NCBI GenBank assembly: GCA_031293105.1
Contig: JAUMSA010000122.1
Location: forward strand, 1 to 14,319
Length of the DNA: 14,319 bases
Reading direction: 5' to 3'
From: Butyricicoccus sp.
GTDB taxonomy: Bacteria > Bacillota > Clostridia > Oscillospirales > Butyricicoccaceae
Notes under the pieces: generated by a model
The model's input: the letters and a program-made list of their open reading frames with translations, nothing else
Databases searched by the model: none
Told to the model about the DNA's origin: nothing
In this document: positions 6,570-13,101 of the stretch, piece after piece
Position numbering within the stretch: position 1 is the stretch's first letter
Layout: every line of letters begins with the position of its first letter
Position numbers and translations under genes: made by a program

Positions 6570-6610
6570 CCCCCTGCCGCAGCCAAAGGCTGCGGCAGGG
6601 GGCTTTTTTT
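6570..6610 (+). terminator. Strong Rho-independent terminator of the PepSY operon
   Basis: A perfect 15-bp stem (6570-6584 with 6588-6602, starting CCCCCTGCCG), an AAA loop and a run of seven T residues (6604-6610) close the two-component/PepSY unit. It isolates this unit from the recombinase genes. Confidence 0.95.
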
Positions 6611-6654
6611 CGCTTCTGGTGCATAGATTGACACCAAAGGAGGCAGATATACTT

Positions 6655-6768
6655 ATGAAACGTCCAACCATTGTCTGTCAAAGTGTATGCCAAAGCGGAG
6701 CGGGACGGGCGCAGCGACTGCTGGACTGCTGGATGAAACTGGCGGAAGAGGCAGGTGGAGCAAAATGA
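6655..6768 (+). CDS. 37-aa small protein coupled to the serine recombinase
   Basis: ATG at 6655 follows AAAGGAGG (6636-6643). The product is 37 residues: MKRPTIVCQSVCQSGAGR, then AQRLLDCWMKLAEEAGGAK. The stop codon overlaps the recombinase start (ATGA, 6765-6768), so the two are almost certainly co-translated. The second half (about 18-32) can form an amphipathic helix; three cysteines are present (8, 12, 25). I do not recognise a family. Given the position, it may regulate the recombinase (for example a directionality factor or an accessory DNA-binding peptide) or may only provide translational coupling. Only 44 bases lie between the upstream terminator and this start. CATAGATT (6622-6629) loosely resembles a mother-cell sigma -10, but no matching -35 is visible. 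Confidence 0.6.
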   Translation: MKRPTIVCQSVCQSGAGRAQRLLDCWMKLAEEAGGAK

Positions 6769-8021
6769 AGGCAGCGCTGTATTGCCGTCTGTCCGAAGAG
6801 GACCGCTGCAAGGCCGATCCGGCAGCCGATAGCCAGAGCATCCAAAATCAAAAAGCCATGCTGCTGGCCTATGCCAGGGAGCAAGGCTGGGATGTCTACC
6901 GCCTGTACAGCGATGACGATTACACGGGCGCCGACCGCAACCGGCCGGCCTTCCAGCAGCTTTTGCGGGATGCGCAAGCCAAGCGGTTCAACATTGTGCT
7001 GTGCAAGACCCAGTCGCGCTTTACCCGCGAAATGGAGGTCGTAGAAACCTATCTGCATGGGCTGTTTCCCTTGTGGGGCATCCGGTTTGTGAGTATTGTC
7101 GATCATGCGGATACGGCGAACAAAGGCAACAAAAAAGCCCGGCAGATCAACGGGCTCATCAATGAATGGTATTTAGAGGATATGTCGGACAGCATCAAAA
7201 GCGTGCTGGACGCCAAGCGCCGGGCGGGGTGCCATATTGGAGCCTTTGCGCTCTATGGCTACCGCAAGGACCCGGCGCGCAAGGGGCATCTGCTGGTGGA
7301 TGAAGAAGCGGCTGCCGTGGTGCAGGAAGCGTTCCGCTTGTTTGCCGCCGGGCAGGGGAAGACCGAGATTGCGCGCCGGTTCAATGCACGCGGTCTGCTC
7401 AACCCCACAGCCTACAAGCAGCAAAAGGGGCTATCCTACCGGCAGGCGCATGGCGGCACGCGCTGGACCTATGCCACGGTCGGCCGCTTGCTGACCAATG
7501 AGATTTACTGCGGCAACATGGTTCAGGGGCGGTATGGCAGCGTGTCCTATAAGACCAAACAAAACAGGCCGCGTCCGCGCGACCAGTGGTTTCGGGTGGA
7601 AGGCACCCATGAAGCCATTATCAGCCCTGCCTTGTGGCAGCGGGTGCAGGAGCGCCTGCGGAAACGCGCCCGGCCGGGTACACCCGTCCCCAACCCTTTG
7701 GCAGGGAAGGTATACTGCATCAGCTGCGGCTGTCCGCTGCGCATCAGCTCGGCACATGGCAAACGCTATCTGCGATGCCCGACCCATACCGCCGACCGGG
7801 CGGCCTGTCCGGGGGTATTTTTGGAGCTGGATGCGCTGGAAACCGCGCTGCTGGACGAATTGCGCCGCCTGACCCAAACCATGCTCGGGAAGCAGGGGGA
7901 TTGGGACGCCCTGCTGGCGCAGGGCATGACCATGGCGATGGCCCAAATCATGCTCGATCGTGTCCAGGCCGGGCCGCGGCAGGAAAACCGCATTCCAGTT
8001 CAGATTCTTTGGAAGTTTTGA
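6765..8021 (+). CDS. Large serine recombinase, short-coiled-coil form (probable element integrase/excisionase)
   Basis: This 418-aa protein starts at ATG 6765, overlapping the upstream small ORF. The resolvase domain is at about 1-150 with catalytic Ser10 (YCRLSEED) and the arginine-containing segment KTQSRFTREMEVVE. The recombinase DNA-binding domain follows at about 165-290 (GYRKDP, EIARRFNARGL, LLTNEIYCGNMVQG). A zinc ribbon (CISCGCPLRIS, then YLRCPTHTADRAACPG) comes next, and the C-terminus is IPVQILWKF. After the last zinc cysteine only about 66 residues remain, roughly half of the usual region, so the long coiled coil that governs direction in large serine integrases is mostly missing; no frameshift is evident. 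The gene ends 15 bases from the right core repeat, which supports it as the enzyme that moves this element. Confidence 0.9.
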   Translation: MKAALYCRLSEEDRCKADPAADSQSIQNQKAMLLAYAREQGWDVYRLYSDDDYTGADRNRPAFQQLLRDAQAKRFNIVLCKTQSRFTREMEVVETYLHGLFPLWGIRFVSIVDHADTANKGNKKARQINGLINEWYLEDMSDSIKSVLDAKRRAGCHIGAFALYGYRKDPARKGHLLVDEEAAAVVQEAFRLFAAGQGKTEIARRFNARGLLNPTAYKQQKGLSYRQAHGGTRWTYATVGRLLTNEIYCGNMVQGRYGSVSYKTKQNRPRPRDQWFRVEGTHEAIISPALWQRVQERLRKRARPGTPVPNPLAGKVYCISCGCPLRISSAHGKRYLRCPTHTADRAACPGVFLELDALETALLDELRRLTQTMLGKQGDWDALLAQGMTMAMAQIMLDRVQAGPRQENRIPVQILWKF

Positions 8022-8056
8022 GGTTGTCAGTCGCCGCGCAGCAGAGCAGAAGGCAC
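8022..8056. other. attR: right junction of the cotJC-interrupting element
   Basis: The core CGCAGCAGA (8037-8045) repeats the left-junction core. Element sequence GGTTGTCAGTCGCCG lies to its left and cotJC sequence (GCAGAAGGCACGC) to its right. Joining the two element ends gives an imperfect palindrome: GTTGT, nine bases, CGCAGCA, GA, TGCTGCG, seven bases, ACAAC. This is the symmetric-arm form expected for a serine-integrase attP with GA as candidate crossover dinucleotide. Confidence 0.72.
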
Positions 8057-8295
8057 GCACAACCTACGATAACCTGCTGCGTTTGGTAGACGACCCTGAT
8101 GTGCGCGACCCGATCAAATTCCTGCGCCAGCGGGAAGTGACGCACTTCCAACGCTTTGGCGAAGCAAACCATACAAAGTTAAGTCGATTGCATCCCGGGT
8201 ATACCTCGGCCCATAGGGGACGGTTTTTACCACATTTTTACCTGCTGAATAGTCCATGTGGATGGGAAAATCTTGATTCAAAGGCAAAGGACTGA
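8038..8295 (+). pseudogene. cotJC: cotJC-type spore coat / manganese catalase gene, 3' portion
   Basis: In frame with the 5' portion after joining at the core, this piece reads AAEQKARTTYDNLLRLVDDP, then DVRDPIKFLRQREVTHFQRF and GEA, a classic CotJC C-terminal half. Glu at 8044-8046 and His at 8143-8145 are 33 residues apart, the same spacing as metal ligands Glu148 and His181 of Lactobacillus plantarum Mn catalase. Similarity stops at 8166. The open frame continues to 8295 with sequence I do not recognise (NHTKLSRLHPGYTS onward) instead of the usual final 20 or so residues, so this end is also damaged. It has no start of its own and would be expressed only after excision of the element. Confidence 0.85.
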
Positions 8296-8301
8296 TAAAA
8301 T
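8273..8301 (+). promoter_or_regulatory. sigma-A promoter of the SLH protein gene
   Basis: TTGATT (8273-8278) and TAAAAT (8296-8301) have 17-base spacing. Transcription would begin near 8308, about 47 bases before the start codon. The promoter overlaps the tail of the open frame that follows the cotJC 3' remnant. Confidence 0.72.
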
Positions 8302-8354
8302 AAAAGTAATCACACTCCATAAAGCAGATGGGGGAAAACAAAGGAGAAAAGAAG

Positions 8355-9731
8355 ATGAAAAAACAAGGATGGAAACGGTGCACGGCAGCTGCACTTGCAA
8401 TGGGGTTATTTTGTACAGCTGTACCAGTGGCTGGCGCGGCCGGACTGGATTCCTTCACGCGCACGGACTCCTATCAGAATGGAATGTTCACCGATGTGCC
8501 GGCCAATGCCTGGTATGCGGAGAATGTAGCGGCCGCCTATGAACTCGACCTGATGAAGGGTAGCTCATCCACGCAGTTCAGCCCGTTAGACAATCTGACG
8601 GTAGCCGAAATGTTGACCATAGCCTGCCGGATTCATGCGATTTATTACACGGGAAAGGCAGAGTTTCCCCAGAGTACGCCGTGGTATCAGGTATATGTCG
8701 ATTATGCCACCGAAAACGGCCTGATTGCACCCGGTCAGTTCGCTGATTGGGAAGCCAATGCCACCCGAGCTCAATTCGCAGCCGTGATGGCCAATGCGGT
8801 ACCTGAGGAAGCGCTGCCTGCGATCAATACCATTCCGGACGGCCAGATTCCTGATGTACCGGCCGGGTCTTTGGGATATGACGCGATTTATTGCCTGTAC
8901 CGGGCCGGTGTGCTGGTAGGTAATGACGCTGCGGGAACCTTTACCCCGAATGCATCCATCCAGCGCAATGAGGTAGCTGCATTGGTGACCCGGATAGCGG
9001 AGCCAGAACTGCGGCAGTCGGTCTCGCTTCAGCAGAGCGAACCCCTGAATACCGATGTATACTGGCGGAATTCCATTCAGGCGCCCAATATCTTTGAGTT
9101 CCGGGCAGATGGTACCGTTGTCCACTATTTTATGGAGCCGGGCCAGGCCATCCGGCCGGAGGCGCTTGAACTGTACCGCACCGGACGCTATCAGCTGAAT
9201 GGAAACAAGCTGACACTCACTTGGGGAGATTGGAGGCAGACGCTGGAGATGGTGACACCGGAATCGCTCAAGGCCAAGGGCTTTTCGATGAGTGACATCT
9301 CGGAAACTGTTCCGTCCGGTACAAAATTCTTCTATGACACCGCGTTTGTCGAGACCGATATGCCTGAGCAGGCAAACTATATGGTCCCAACCGATGTTAA
9401 AGTAGCTGCGCCGTCCAGTAACCTGTATAGCGGCGACCGGCTGACTGTTACCGGTACGCTGAATAAAATTAATTACACCGCGCCGAACGGCACGGCAAAC
9501 AGCGCTTACATCCTCGAGCTGTCTCAGCCGCAGACCTGGACGATGTACGACGAAAGTATTCTGGGACCGGAAGCTGTGAAGAAAACAATCGACCAGATTC
9601 AAGTCAGCTTCGCACAGGGTGATATGGAATCCCTGGTGGGCAAGCAGGTCACAGTCAGCGGAGAGGTGATGTTTGGCCATACAGCATATCATCTGACGAC
9701 CATCGTTCTGATGAACAGCATAGTAGGCTGA
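8355..9731 (+). CDS. SLH-domain cell-surface protein with C-terminal DUF4431-like domain
   Basis: This 458-aa protein starts at ATG 8355, preceded by AAAGGAG; an in-frame ATG at 8328 would include that ribosome site. A signal peptide (MKKQGWKRCTAAALAMGLFC to AVPVAGA, about 1-27) is followed by three S-layer homology repeats at about 42-95 (MFTDVPANAWYAENV, FSPLDNLTVAEML), 105-150 (WYQVYVDYATENGLI, ATRAQFAAVM) and 162-215 (IPDVPAGSLGYDAIYCLYRA, IQRNEVAALVTRIAEP). These anchor proteins to pyruvylated cell-wall polymer. The middle (about 230-330) is an unassigned beta-rich region. The C-terminal part (about 365-458), with YILELSQPQTW and LVGKQVTVSGEVMFGHTAYH, resembles DUF4431, a small beta domain of unknown function. 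It is transcribed alone. Confidence 0.85.
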   Translation: MKKQGWKRCTAAALAMGLFCTAVPVAGAAGLDSFTRTDSYQNGMFTDVPANAWYAENVAAAYELDLMKGSSSTQFSPLDNLTVAEMLTIACRIHAIYYTGKAEFPQSTPWYQVYVDYATENGLIAPGQFADWEANATRAQFAAVMANAVPEEALPAINTIPDGQIPDVPAGSLGYDAIYCLYRAGVLVGNDAAGTFTPNASIQRNEVAALVTRIAEPELRQSVSLQQSEPLNTDVYWRNSIQAPNIFEFRADGTVVHYFMEPGQAIRPEALELYRTGRYQLNGNKLTLTWGDWRQTLEMVTPESLKAKGFSMSDISETVPSGTKFFYDTAFVETDMPEQANYMVPTDVKVAAPSSNLYSGDRLTVTGTLNKINYTAPNGTANSAYILELSQPQTWTMYDESILGPEAVKKTIDQIQVSFAQGDMESLVGKQVTVSGEVMFGHTAYHLTTIVLMNSIVG

Positions 9732-9786
9732 GCAGCCAGACGGTAACGAGAAGGCAGCGCCTTTCGGAGACAACCTTATCAGAGGG

Positions 9787-9826
9787 AAAAGCCCCGTTTG
9801 TTCGACACGAACAAACGGGGCTTTTT
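9787..9826. terminator. Bidirectional Rho-independent terminator
   Basis: A perfect 14-bp stem, GCCCCGTTTGTTCG (9791-9804) with its complement (9808-9821), has an ACA loop, AAAA before it and TTTTT after it. It can stop both the SLH gene from the left and the minus-strand recombinase from the right. Confidence 0.95.
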
Positions 9827-9858
9827 ATGTCAGCAAGTATTGGAATCATCAAGGTAGA

Positions 9859-11385
9859 TTATAGATTCCAAACGATTTGTATACTGCCGTCCTCTTGGAT
9901 TAGGATTTTATGTATCATAATCATGGCAACCGCTTTCTTCCGTGGATAGTCGGCGGTTTTCCAGGACTCTGCCAGATTGACTGCAACATCTGTTTCCGAT
10001 TCCCGGCTTTTCAGTTTTTCTATTCGTGTGTACAGGGCCAGCCGATCTTGCTTGAGTTGTGTGGCTTTCTGATTGGCAATGGCCAGCAGATCATCATTGA
10101 ATCCACTATTCAGCATGGTATCCAGCAGCTGCTTCTCGGTCTGTTCGATGGACTTGATCTTCAGCTTTAGGTCATTGATTTCGCTGTAATCCACGTTGGG
10201 GGTAGGAAGCCCGGTCTCTTTTCGATCTGCCAGTTTCTCCGCAATGCAGTCATAGACCAGATTTTCCAGGTCCTCCGCATAGATGGAAACCTTTGGTCCG
10301 GTACAGATTTTCTTATGGGATTTGCCGGTGCAGTTAAAGTACCGCCGCACCTCGCCACTTTGATTGGCCTTCCCTTTGATGATGGTCATCGTACATCCGC
10401 ACTTCTCGCACACTACTTTTCCGGCCAGCCAACTGGTGGGATTGCTGTAGCTGTTGGTGATCTGCCGGTTCTTTTCTAGTTTTTGCTGGCATTTGAGCCA
10501 GATAGAGGAATCTATAAGGCCAGGATGCGTTAAAAGAACCAGCTTCATATCCGACCAGTCGGAATTGGCAGAATCGTGCTTGGTATGGCCGTAAAGCTGG
10601 GCCCCGTACTCTCCAGTGAACAGGGTGACATCGGTGATAATCTGTGTCCTATGCCGGTCGTAATAGTCGTAGATATCCGAATCCGCTTTGACATAGATCG
10701 GGTTTTTCAAGAGCGTGGAGAGCTTGGCCGTTGTCCAGTGGCTTCCGTTCAGCGGTTGTTTGCCCTCCGCGACCAGAAGATTCAATAATCGACGAAGCGA
10801 GACATTTTCCTGGGCATAGACTTCAAAGATATACCGTACCTGCTCTGCCTCGGAGGGGATGGGGTCGAGCCGCTTCGTCTTGACATTGTGAATGGTCGTA
10901 GGCACCAATGCAAATCCATAGGGCCGACGGCCTCCCATATAAAAACCCATCTCGCTGCGATGGGCATAGGCCTGGGTGACTCGATTGATGATGGAAGTTC
11001 GCTCAAACTCTGCAAAGACCATCAAGATCTTGACAATCAATTCCCCATAGGGGGAGGCGGTGTCAAATGACTCCTGGGACGACACAAATTCGACCTTATG
11101 CGCCTTAAATTCTTGCAGGATGTTCATAAAATCCGAGAGGGAACGGCTGATTCGGTCCAGTTTATAGACAATCACTTTGCTGACTTTGCCCTCGCGAACC
11201 AGTTTCATCATATTCTGAAAGCCGTCGCGATGAATATTGCCGCCCGAAAAGCCGTTGTCTACAAAAGTCACGATCTTTTCGCTCCGCTCCTCGGGTTTTA
11301 TCATCATTTTGCAATATTCAATTTGTGTTTCGCAGCTGATGCTGTTTTCCCGCTCCACCGATTTGCGGGCATACAAAATAAGCAC
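9859..11385 (-). CDS. Large serine recombinase (second, full-length)
   Basis: This 508-aa protein on the minus strand starts at GTG 11385 behind an AAAGGGGGGG purine run. The resolvase domain is at about 1-150 with catalytic Ser9 (YARKS), the motif VYKLDRISRSLSDFMN and AEFERTSIINRVTQAY. The recombinase domain is at about 160-290 (YGFALVP, LLKNPIYVK). The zinc ribbon has CEKCGCTMTII and RRYFNCTGKSHKKICTG. A long coiled coil at about 385-475 (YSEINDLKLKIKSIEQTEKQ onward) is followed by the end motif IQIVWNL. It is of usual length with all domains, unlike the recombinase at 6765-8021, from which it is clearly divergent. It probably moved a second element. I could not find matching junction repeats or an interrupted host gene around it. 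Confidence 0.92.
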   Translation of the reverse strand: MLILYARKSVERENSISCETQIEYCKMMIKPEERSEKIVTFVDNGFSGGNIHRDGFQNMMKLVREGKVSKVIVYKLDRISRSLSDFMNILQEFKAHKVEFVSSQESFDTASPYGELIVKILMVFAEFERTSIINRVTQAYAHRSEMGFYMGGRRPYGFALVPTTIHNVKTKRLDPIPSEAEQVRYIFEVYAQENVSLRRLLNLLVAEGKQPLNGSHWTTAKLSTLLKNPIYVKADSDIYDYYDRHRTQIITDVTLFTGEYGAQLYGHTKHDSANSDWSDMKLVLLTHPGLIDSSIWLKCQQKLEKNRQITNSYSNPTSWLAGKVVCEKCGCTMTIIKGKANQSGEVRRYFNCTGKSHKKICTGPKVSIYAEDLENLVYDCIAEKLADRKETGLPTPNVDYSEINDLKLKIKSIEQTEKQLLDTMLNSGFNDDLLAIANQKATQLKQDRLALYTRIEKLKSRESETDVAVNLAESWKTADYPRKKAVAMIMIHKILIQEDGSIQIVWNL

Positions 11386-11413
11386 ATGGAACCCCCCCTT
11401 TTTGGATACGATG

Positions 11414-11432
11414 CCCCGGTTAAGTGGGGGTG
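11414..11432. repeat. G/C-rich interrupted palindrome, copy A
   Basis: CCCCGGTT, AAG, TGGGGGTG overlaps the stop codon of the 50-aa ORF. The same arms recur at 11874-11893 with CCAC between them. The C-run and G-run can pair as a hairpin without a T tract. Confidence 0.45.
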
Positions 11433-11572
11433 TTTGTCATCGCGTTCAATGCGCAGGTCAATTCCGCCATCAGCCGTTCTTGCTGTGCCGGGTATTCCCA
11501 GGAAAGTGTCGTGTGCTCCACACGATGCCGGACCGATTTGATATCGGTATACTCTTCCAACAGCTTGATCAT
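11420..11572 (-). CDS. 50-aa small protein upstream of the second recombinase
   Basis: ATG at 11572-11570 (minus strand) lies 7 bases after TTAGGAGG, a strong ribosome site. The product is 50 residues, starting MIKLLEEYTDIKSVRHRVEH, rich in charged residues and mostly predicted helical. It ends 34 bases before the recombinase start, so the two are likely one transcript. Small ORFs of this kind often precede serine recombinase genes in clostridial elements, but I cannot assign a function. Control of the recombinase or accessory DNA binding are the natural guesses. An open frame continues upstream of this start without a better signal. Confidence 0.6.
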   Translation of the reverse strand: MIKLLEEYTDIKSVRHRVEHTTLSWEYPAQQERLMAELTCALNAMTNTPT

Positions 11573-11810
11573 CGCAATACCTCCTAATTGCCTTGATCGG
11601 GGAATCGGGCAATTCCATCTGTTACAAGAATATGCGTGAAAGCGCCGCATCTTTCATCATGAATTTGTGGCAAGTTCCGGAATGGACGTGCGGAAAAAAG
11701 TGGAGAAGCAGACTTGCCGTTCCTATGGCATTGCCACAGCGGCTTCCCTTGTGGACGCTTGCGGCGATATTTCAGATTATCACCTAGCCCCAATCCCTAC
11801 GCACAGGCAG
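11573..11810. other. Stretch between the recombinase unit and the GGDEF gene terminator: no supported gene
   Basis: No gene with a credible start and ribosome site is visible. A minus-strand frame (11793-11584) opens at TTG with LGDNLKYRRK, which resembles the first residues of XRE-type repressors, but the helix-turn-helix does not follow in that frame. It could be a decayed regulator or chance. TGAAAG and CTTTCA (around 11636-11656) form a small hairpin. The promoter of the second recombinase unit should lie here but no clear one is seen. Confidence 0.35.
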
Positions 11811-11841
11811 AAAAAGAGGACCTCCATAAGGAGATCCTCTT
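11811..11841 (-). terminator. Rho-independent terminator of the pil/GGDEF operon
   Basis: Read on the minus strand, AAGAGGA (11841-11835) pairs with TCCTCTT (11820-11814) and CTCC (11833-11830) with GGAG (11825-11822). There is one mismatch and a TTAT loop, and the run continues into TTT. It lies 67 bases after the stop codon of the GGDEF gene. Confidence 0.8.
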
Positions 11842-11873
11842 GCTTGGATTTGGAACCGAATCGGCATGATACC

Positions 11874-11893
11874 CCCGGTTCCACTGGGGGTGG
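11874..11893. repeat. G/C-rich interrupted palindrome, copy B
   Basis: CCCCGGTT, CCAC, TGGGGGTG is the second copy of the repeat at 11414-11432, 460 bases away. It lies between the GGDEF stop codon and the operon terminator, so it may be a mobile or REP-like hairpin or an extra 3'-end structure. Confidence 0.45.
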
Positions 11894-11907
11894 ACAAAAA
11901 AGACTAT

Positions 11908-13074
11908 TTATCGTACCGAACAGGTGTCAGCATCTTGTGCAACCACCAAATCATCGGAACCCAAAAGATGAAAGCAACATCGGCCTTTTCCGCTTCGTTT
12001 GGCTTGATACAGCATGCGGTCGGTTTCTGTATATATCGTATCATAGGAGACACAAGAGGTACATGTACAGACCCCCACGCTACAGCAGACGCCAATGGAT
12101 TGCCCATCCCAGCGAATATCGGATAGTTCTTTGATAATTTGGGCGCCCAAAGCCAATGCCGCTTCCTGCTCGAGGGATTGGGTAAATATGACCGCGAACT
12201 CGTCCCCGCCAATGCGGCCGATCCCAGCCGATTGAGAAAAAACCAGACGCAAGCTGTCTGCTGTTTCCACGAGCACCCGGTCCCCGCATGGATGGCCGTA
12301 TTGATCATTGACCGATTTAAAATCGTCCAGGTCAACGATAAATAATGTAAACCCTTTCCGCGAAGCATACTGTAAATATTGATCGGCATGGCACTCTAAG
12401 GTGATCTTATTCAAAAGTCCGGTCAAAGGGTCGGTTTTTGCCAGTTCTTGCAGTTTGATATTAATTTGGTTGATCTGTTGTTGCTGCTGTAGGCTCACAG
12501 AAGCGTGATGTGCCCGTGTCAGTGAAACCAAAAGCGCCACAGCAAACGTAATGGTCAAATTCAGCTCTTGTCCCGAAGACATATGAGAAGCAACTAGGAG
12601 CTGGAATAAAAGATATCCCGAGCCAAAACAGATTAAGCTGAAAATGCTGGACATTTGAATAAAGGCAGACAGCCCCAAAAGCGCGGTTGTAAAAACCGTG
12701 ACCCCTGCATTGGCATTGCGATGTAGGTCATAGGCATTTAAACAGAGGTTCCACAGAAAGATAAGCAGAATCACTGTATATTGTGCAGTCCATTGTTTTG
12801 GAAAACTGGTTTTTCGCAGACACTTTCGAATCAGCATCCAGAACCCTACCACCGCAAGTAAGGTACAATACATTCCAAAATAGATGCGGTTATTGAGAGT
12901 GCGAAGCCCAGACGGGGACCATAGAACTACTCGGGCAATATTATACAGTTCTGTCACAGCAATAATCAGACAGATGACGAACAAAGAAATATCATTCTTT
13001 TTCACCGAATCTTGTAGAAATTCCGGACGGATAGAAGGGGGAATTTGTAGAAAATCAAGTAATTTGGCTCTCAT
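11908..13074 (-). CDS. Six-TM membrane diguanylate cyclase (GGDEF)
   Basis: This 388-aa protein on the minus strand starts at ATG 13074 behind CAGGAGG; an in-frame ATG 18 bases upstream would overlap that ribosome site. Six hydrophobic segments (about 28-50, 66-84, 98-117, 125-142, 146-165 and 172-190) form an unclassified membrane sensor. A short glutamine-rich helix (SLQQQQQINQINIKLQELAK) leads to the GGDEF domain at about 215-375, which has TDPLTGLLNK, the DLDDFKSVND metal site and intact IGGDEF near residue 290. The inhibitory RxxD site usually five residues before GGDEF is absent (FSQSAGIGRIGGDEF), so product inhibition is probably missing. It is the last gene after the pilMNO-like set, 27 bases from pilO. 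It probably makes c-di-GMP to control pilus-linked surface behaviour. Confidence 0.93.
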   Translation of the reverse strand: MRAKLLDFLQIPPSIRPEFLQDSVKKNDISLFVICLIIAVTELYNIARVVLWSPSGLRTLNNRIYFGMYCTLLAVVGFWMLIRKCLRKTSFPKQWTAQYTVILLIFLWNLCLNAYDLHRNANAGVTVFTTALLGLSAFIQMSSIFSLICFGSGYLLFQLLVASHMSSGQELNLTITFAVALLVSLTRAHHASVSLQQQQQINQINIKLQELAKTDPLTGLLNKITLECHADQYLQYASRKGFTLFIVDLDDFKSVNDQYGHPCGDRVLVETADSLRLVFSQSAGIGRIGGDEFAVIFTQSLEQEAALALGAQIIKELSDIRWDGQSIGVCCSVGVCTCTSCVSYDTIYTETDRMLYQAKRSGKGRCCFHLLGSDDLVVAQDADTCSVR

Positions 13075-13101
13075 GGTGTATCCTCCTGCCATATGGACTT
13101 C

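Larger units (their letters stand above)
2373..8045. mobile_element. Skin-like intervening element (5664 bp unit) inserted in the cotJC remnant
   Basis: The region lies between two halves of one cotJC reading frame and is bounded by 9-bp direct repeats (2373-2381 and 8037-8045). Deleting one repeat plus the interior joins GAC CTC GCA GCA GA to G CAG AAG GCA CGC, reading DLAAEQKAR, the expected CotJC sequence. The cargo is a two-component system, a PepSY lipoprotein, a secreted stalk/PepSY protein, a 37-aa ORF and a large serine recombinase. The recombinase ends 15 bases before the right core, the usual place of an integrase beside its attachment site. Elements of this design interrupt sporulation genes elsewhere (sigK skin being the classic) and are excised in the mother cell. 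Whether this one is excised is not shown by the sequence. Confidence 0.8.

Noticed and set aside
6622..6629. CATAGATT as a mother-cell sigma-E/sigma-K promoter for the recombinase
   Set aside because: Only the -10 resembles the consensus. The position for a -35 falls in the terminator's G/T run, with no ATA or AC motif.
7960..8037. Open frame running into the cotJC 3' piece from the left
   Set aside because: It overlaps the end of the recombinase gene in another frame and its residues before the core are unlike CotJC. It is a shadow of the recombinase.
8167..8295. ENLDSK near the end of the open frame as the true CotJC C-terminus
   Set aside because: It is a six-residue resemblance after 38 unrelated codons. 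It may be chance, so no homology is claimed beyond 8166.
8586..9773. 395-aa minus-strand open frame opposite the SLH gene
   Set aside because: The plus-strand frame has a signal peptide, SLH repeats, a promoter and a ribosome site. The antisense frame has no recognisable features and is a shadow.
11584..11793. Minus-strand frame starting LGDNLKYRRK as an XRE-type repressor
   Set aside because: Only about ten residues resemble the family and no helix-turn-helix follows in any one frame. Too weak to call a gene.
11667..12134. 155-aa plus-strand open frame
   Set aside because: It runs antisense across the pil/GGDEF operon terminator and the GGDEF gene and has no ribosome site.
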